From assembly GCA_917880885.1 (NCBI GenBank), contig OU862934.1:34518734-34582733 (forward strand): DNA of 64,000 bases. Reading direction: 5' to 3'. The notes under the pieces are model-generated. The model was not told the DNA's origin. It ran no database searches and was given only the letters and a program-made list of their open reading frames with translations. Below, in pieces: positions 62,901 to 64,000 of the stretch. The position numbers and the translations under genes were made by a program. Numbering within the stretch: position 1 is the stretch's first letter; each line of letters opens with the position of its first letter. Origin of the DNA: Limnephilus marmoratus (Eukaryota; Arthropoda; Insecta; Trichoptera; Limnephilidae).

Positions 62901-64000
62901 AACCTAACCTAACCTAACGCTAGGTTTGTGTAACATGGTTTGTGCCCCTTTATACCGCCTGCTCGCGTCACAGCAAAAAACATCCCTGTTTTCAAGTAGT
63001 TTAGCGGCTACGCTAGGTTTGTGTAACATGGTTTGTGCCCCTTTATACCGCCTGCTCGCGTCACGGCAAAAAAACATCCCTGTTTTCAAGTAGTTTAGCG
63101 GCTACGCTAGGTTTGTGTAACATGGTTTGTGCCCCTTTATACCGCCTGCTCGCGTCACGGCAAAAAAACATCCCTGTTTTCAAGTAGTTTAGCGGCTACG
63201 CTAGGTTTGTGTAACATGGTTTGTGCCCCTTTATACCGCCTGCTCACGTCACGGCAAAAAAACAACCGGCTTAATTTCGGTTTACGGAAGGTCTTCCAAA
63301 ATAATAAAACTTTTTTTTTTTTATACTAACTATTGGCTGGAGAATCCGAATCCGAAAGAATTTTTTTTCGGAAAGCAATATTAACAAAGTTACACGACTT
63401 TAAAATTTTCTATACGCATACATGAAAATCGACATATTGGAAGTATTATGACAGTTTAAAGTCATAGAAACAGCCACATAAAATTAAGTGTTGCCATATC
63501 AATAACTAACTTAAGTAATTATTTTTTATAAATTTTACTCACTTTTGGCGTAAACGCTAAACTACTTGAAAACAGGGATATTTTTTTAAATTGACGCGAG
63601 CAGGCGGTATAAAGGGGCACAAACCATGTGACACAAACCTAGCGTAGCCGTTAAACTACTTGAAAACGTAGGCTGTTTTTTAAAATTGACGCGAGCAGGC
63701 GGTATAAAGGGGCACAAACCATGTTACACAAACCTAGCGTAGCCGCTAAACTACTTGAAAACAGGGATGTTTTTTGCCGTGACGCGAGCAAGCGGTATAA
63801 AGGGGCACAAACCATGTTACACAAACCTAGCGTAGCCGCTAAACTACTTGAAAACAGGGATGTTTTTTTGCCGTGACGCGAGCAGGCGGTATAAAGGGGC
63901 ACAAACCATGTTACACAAACCTAGCGTTAGGTTAGGTTAGGTTAGGTTAGGTTAGGGACGCGAGCAGGCGGTATAAAGGGGCACAAACCATGTTACACAA
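62901..64000. repeat. Palindromic 93-bp tandem array capped by TTAGG repeats
   Basis: Left arm: (CCTAA)n at 62901-62918, then units at 62919, 63012, 63106 and 63200 (step 93-94). Each holds GCTAGGTTTGTGTAACATGG, CCCCTTTATACCGCCTGC and TTCAAGTAGTTTAGCGGCT. Right arm: the same units inverted at 63553-63925, then (TTAGG)n at 63926-63955, then another inverted unit running off the window. The small ORFs here are the repeat read through. Confidence 0.8.

Noticed and set aside
62904..63902. ORFs reading MPLYTACSRHGKKTSLFSSSLAATLG on both strands
   Set aside because: Translation of the palindromic 93-bp tandem array; no independent coding evidence.

Overview
This 64 kb window is AT-rich, intron-scale eukaryotic DNA dominated by dead or dying transposable elements. 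I read it as arthropod, most likely insect. The evidence is R2-, CR1/Jockey-, hAT-, piggyBac-, mariner- and Harbinger-type elements, four blocks of the TTAGG/CCTAA arthropod telomere motif, an arthropod TATA+Inr core promoter arrangement, and an insect-style Kazal gene. The order cannot be fixed from sequence alone. Nothing looks bacterial, and the bacterial-style ORFs are mostly noise.

Layout. 1-3232: three head-to-tail copies of a LINE ORF1 (gag-like, CCHC knuckles). 3600-7856: decayed R2-type non-LTR elements (RT, CCHC, restriction-like endonuclease) ending exactly at the R2 target, with about 165 bp of 28S rRNA gene attached. 9.7-13.4 kb: AT-rich repeats and a hAT MITE holding a foldback, a SINE and a tRNA-like module. 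13.4-17.7 kb (minus): a full-length two-ORF LINE, the only intact TE coding pair here. 18-27 kb: minisatellite, MULE-like and Harbinger MITEs, a CR1-like LINE remnant and a TIR element. 27.6-31 kb: repeat family F split by a hAT, then a GC-rich island with a minus-strand TATA/Inr promoter. 31.0-38.3 kb: one hAT element containing another hAT, a 4 kb LINE and a piggyBac MITE. 38.3-41.2 kb: mariner split by a SINE, then a hAT holding a foldback. 41.3-47.3 kb and 52.5-54.6 kb: two copies of a TIR element carrying an unusual nuclease-like gene that I cannot assign to a named superfamily. 48.5-51.7 kb: a probable host Kazal gene whose intron holds a tRNA-like repeat, a 155-bp tandem array and a hAT. 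54.9-64 kb: hAT elements (one containing a dimeric satellite), a Harbinger-like element with a MADF gene remnant, and palindromic arrays capped by TTAGG repeats.

How it works together. Little here is a cooperating gene set. The coherent units are the intact LINE (ORF1+ORF2), the Kazal gene, and possibly the promoter island near 30.5 kb. Many insertions can be ordered in time because target-site duplications (TSDs) and paralogous empty sites survive. All protein-family calls come from motif recognition by eye; no database search was run.
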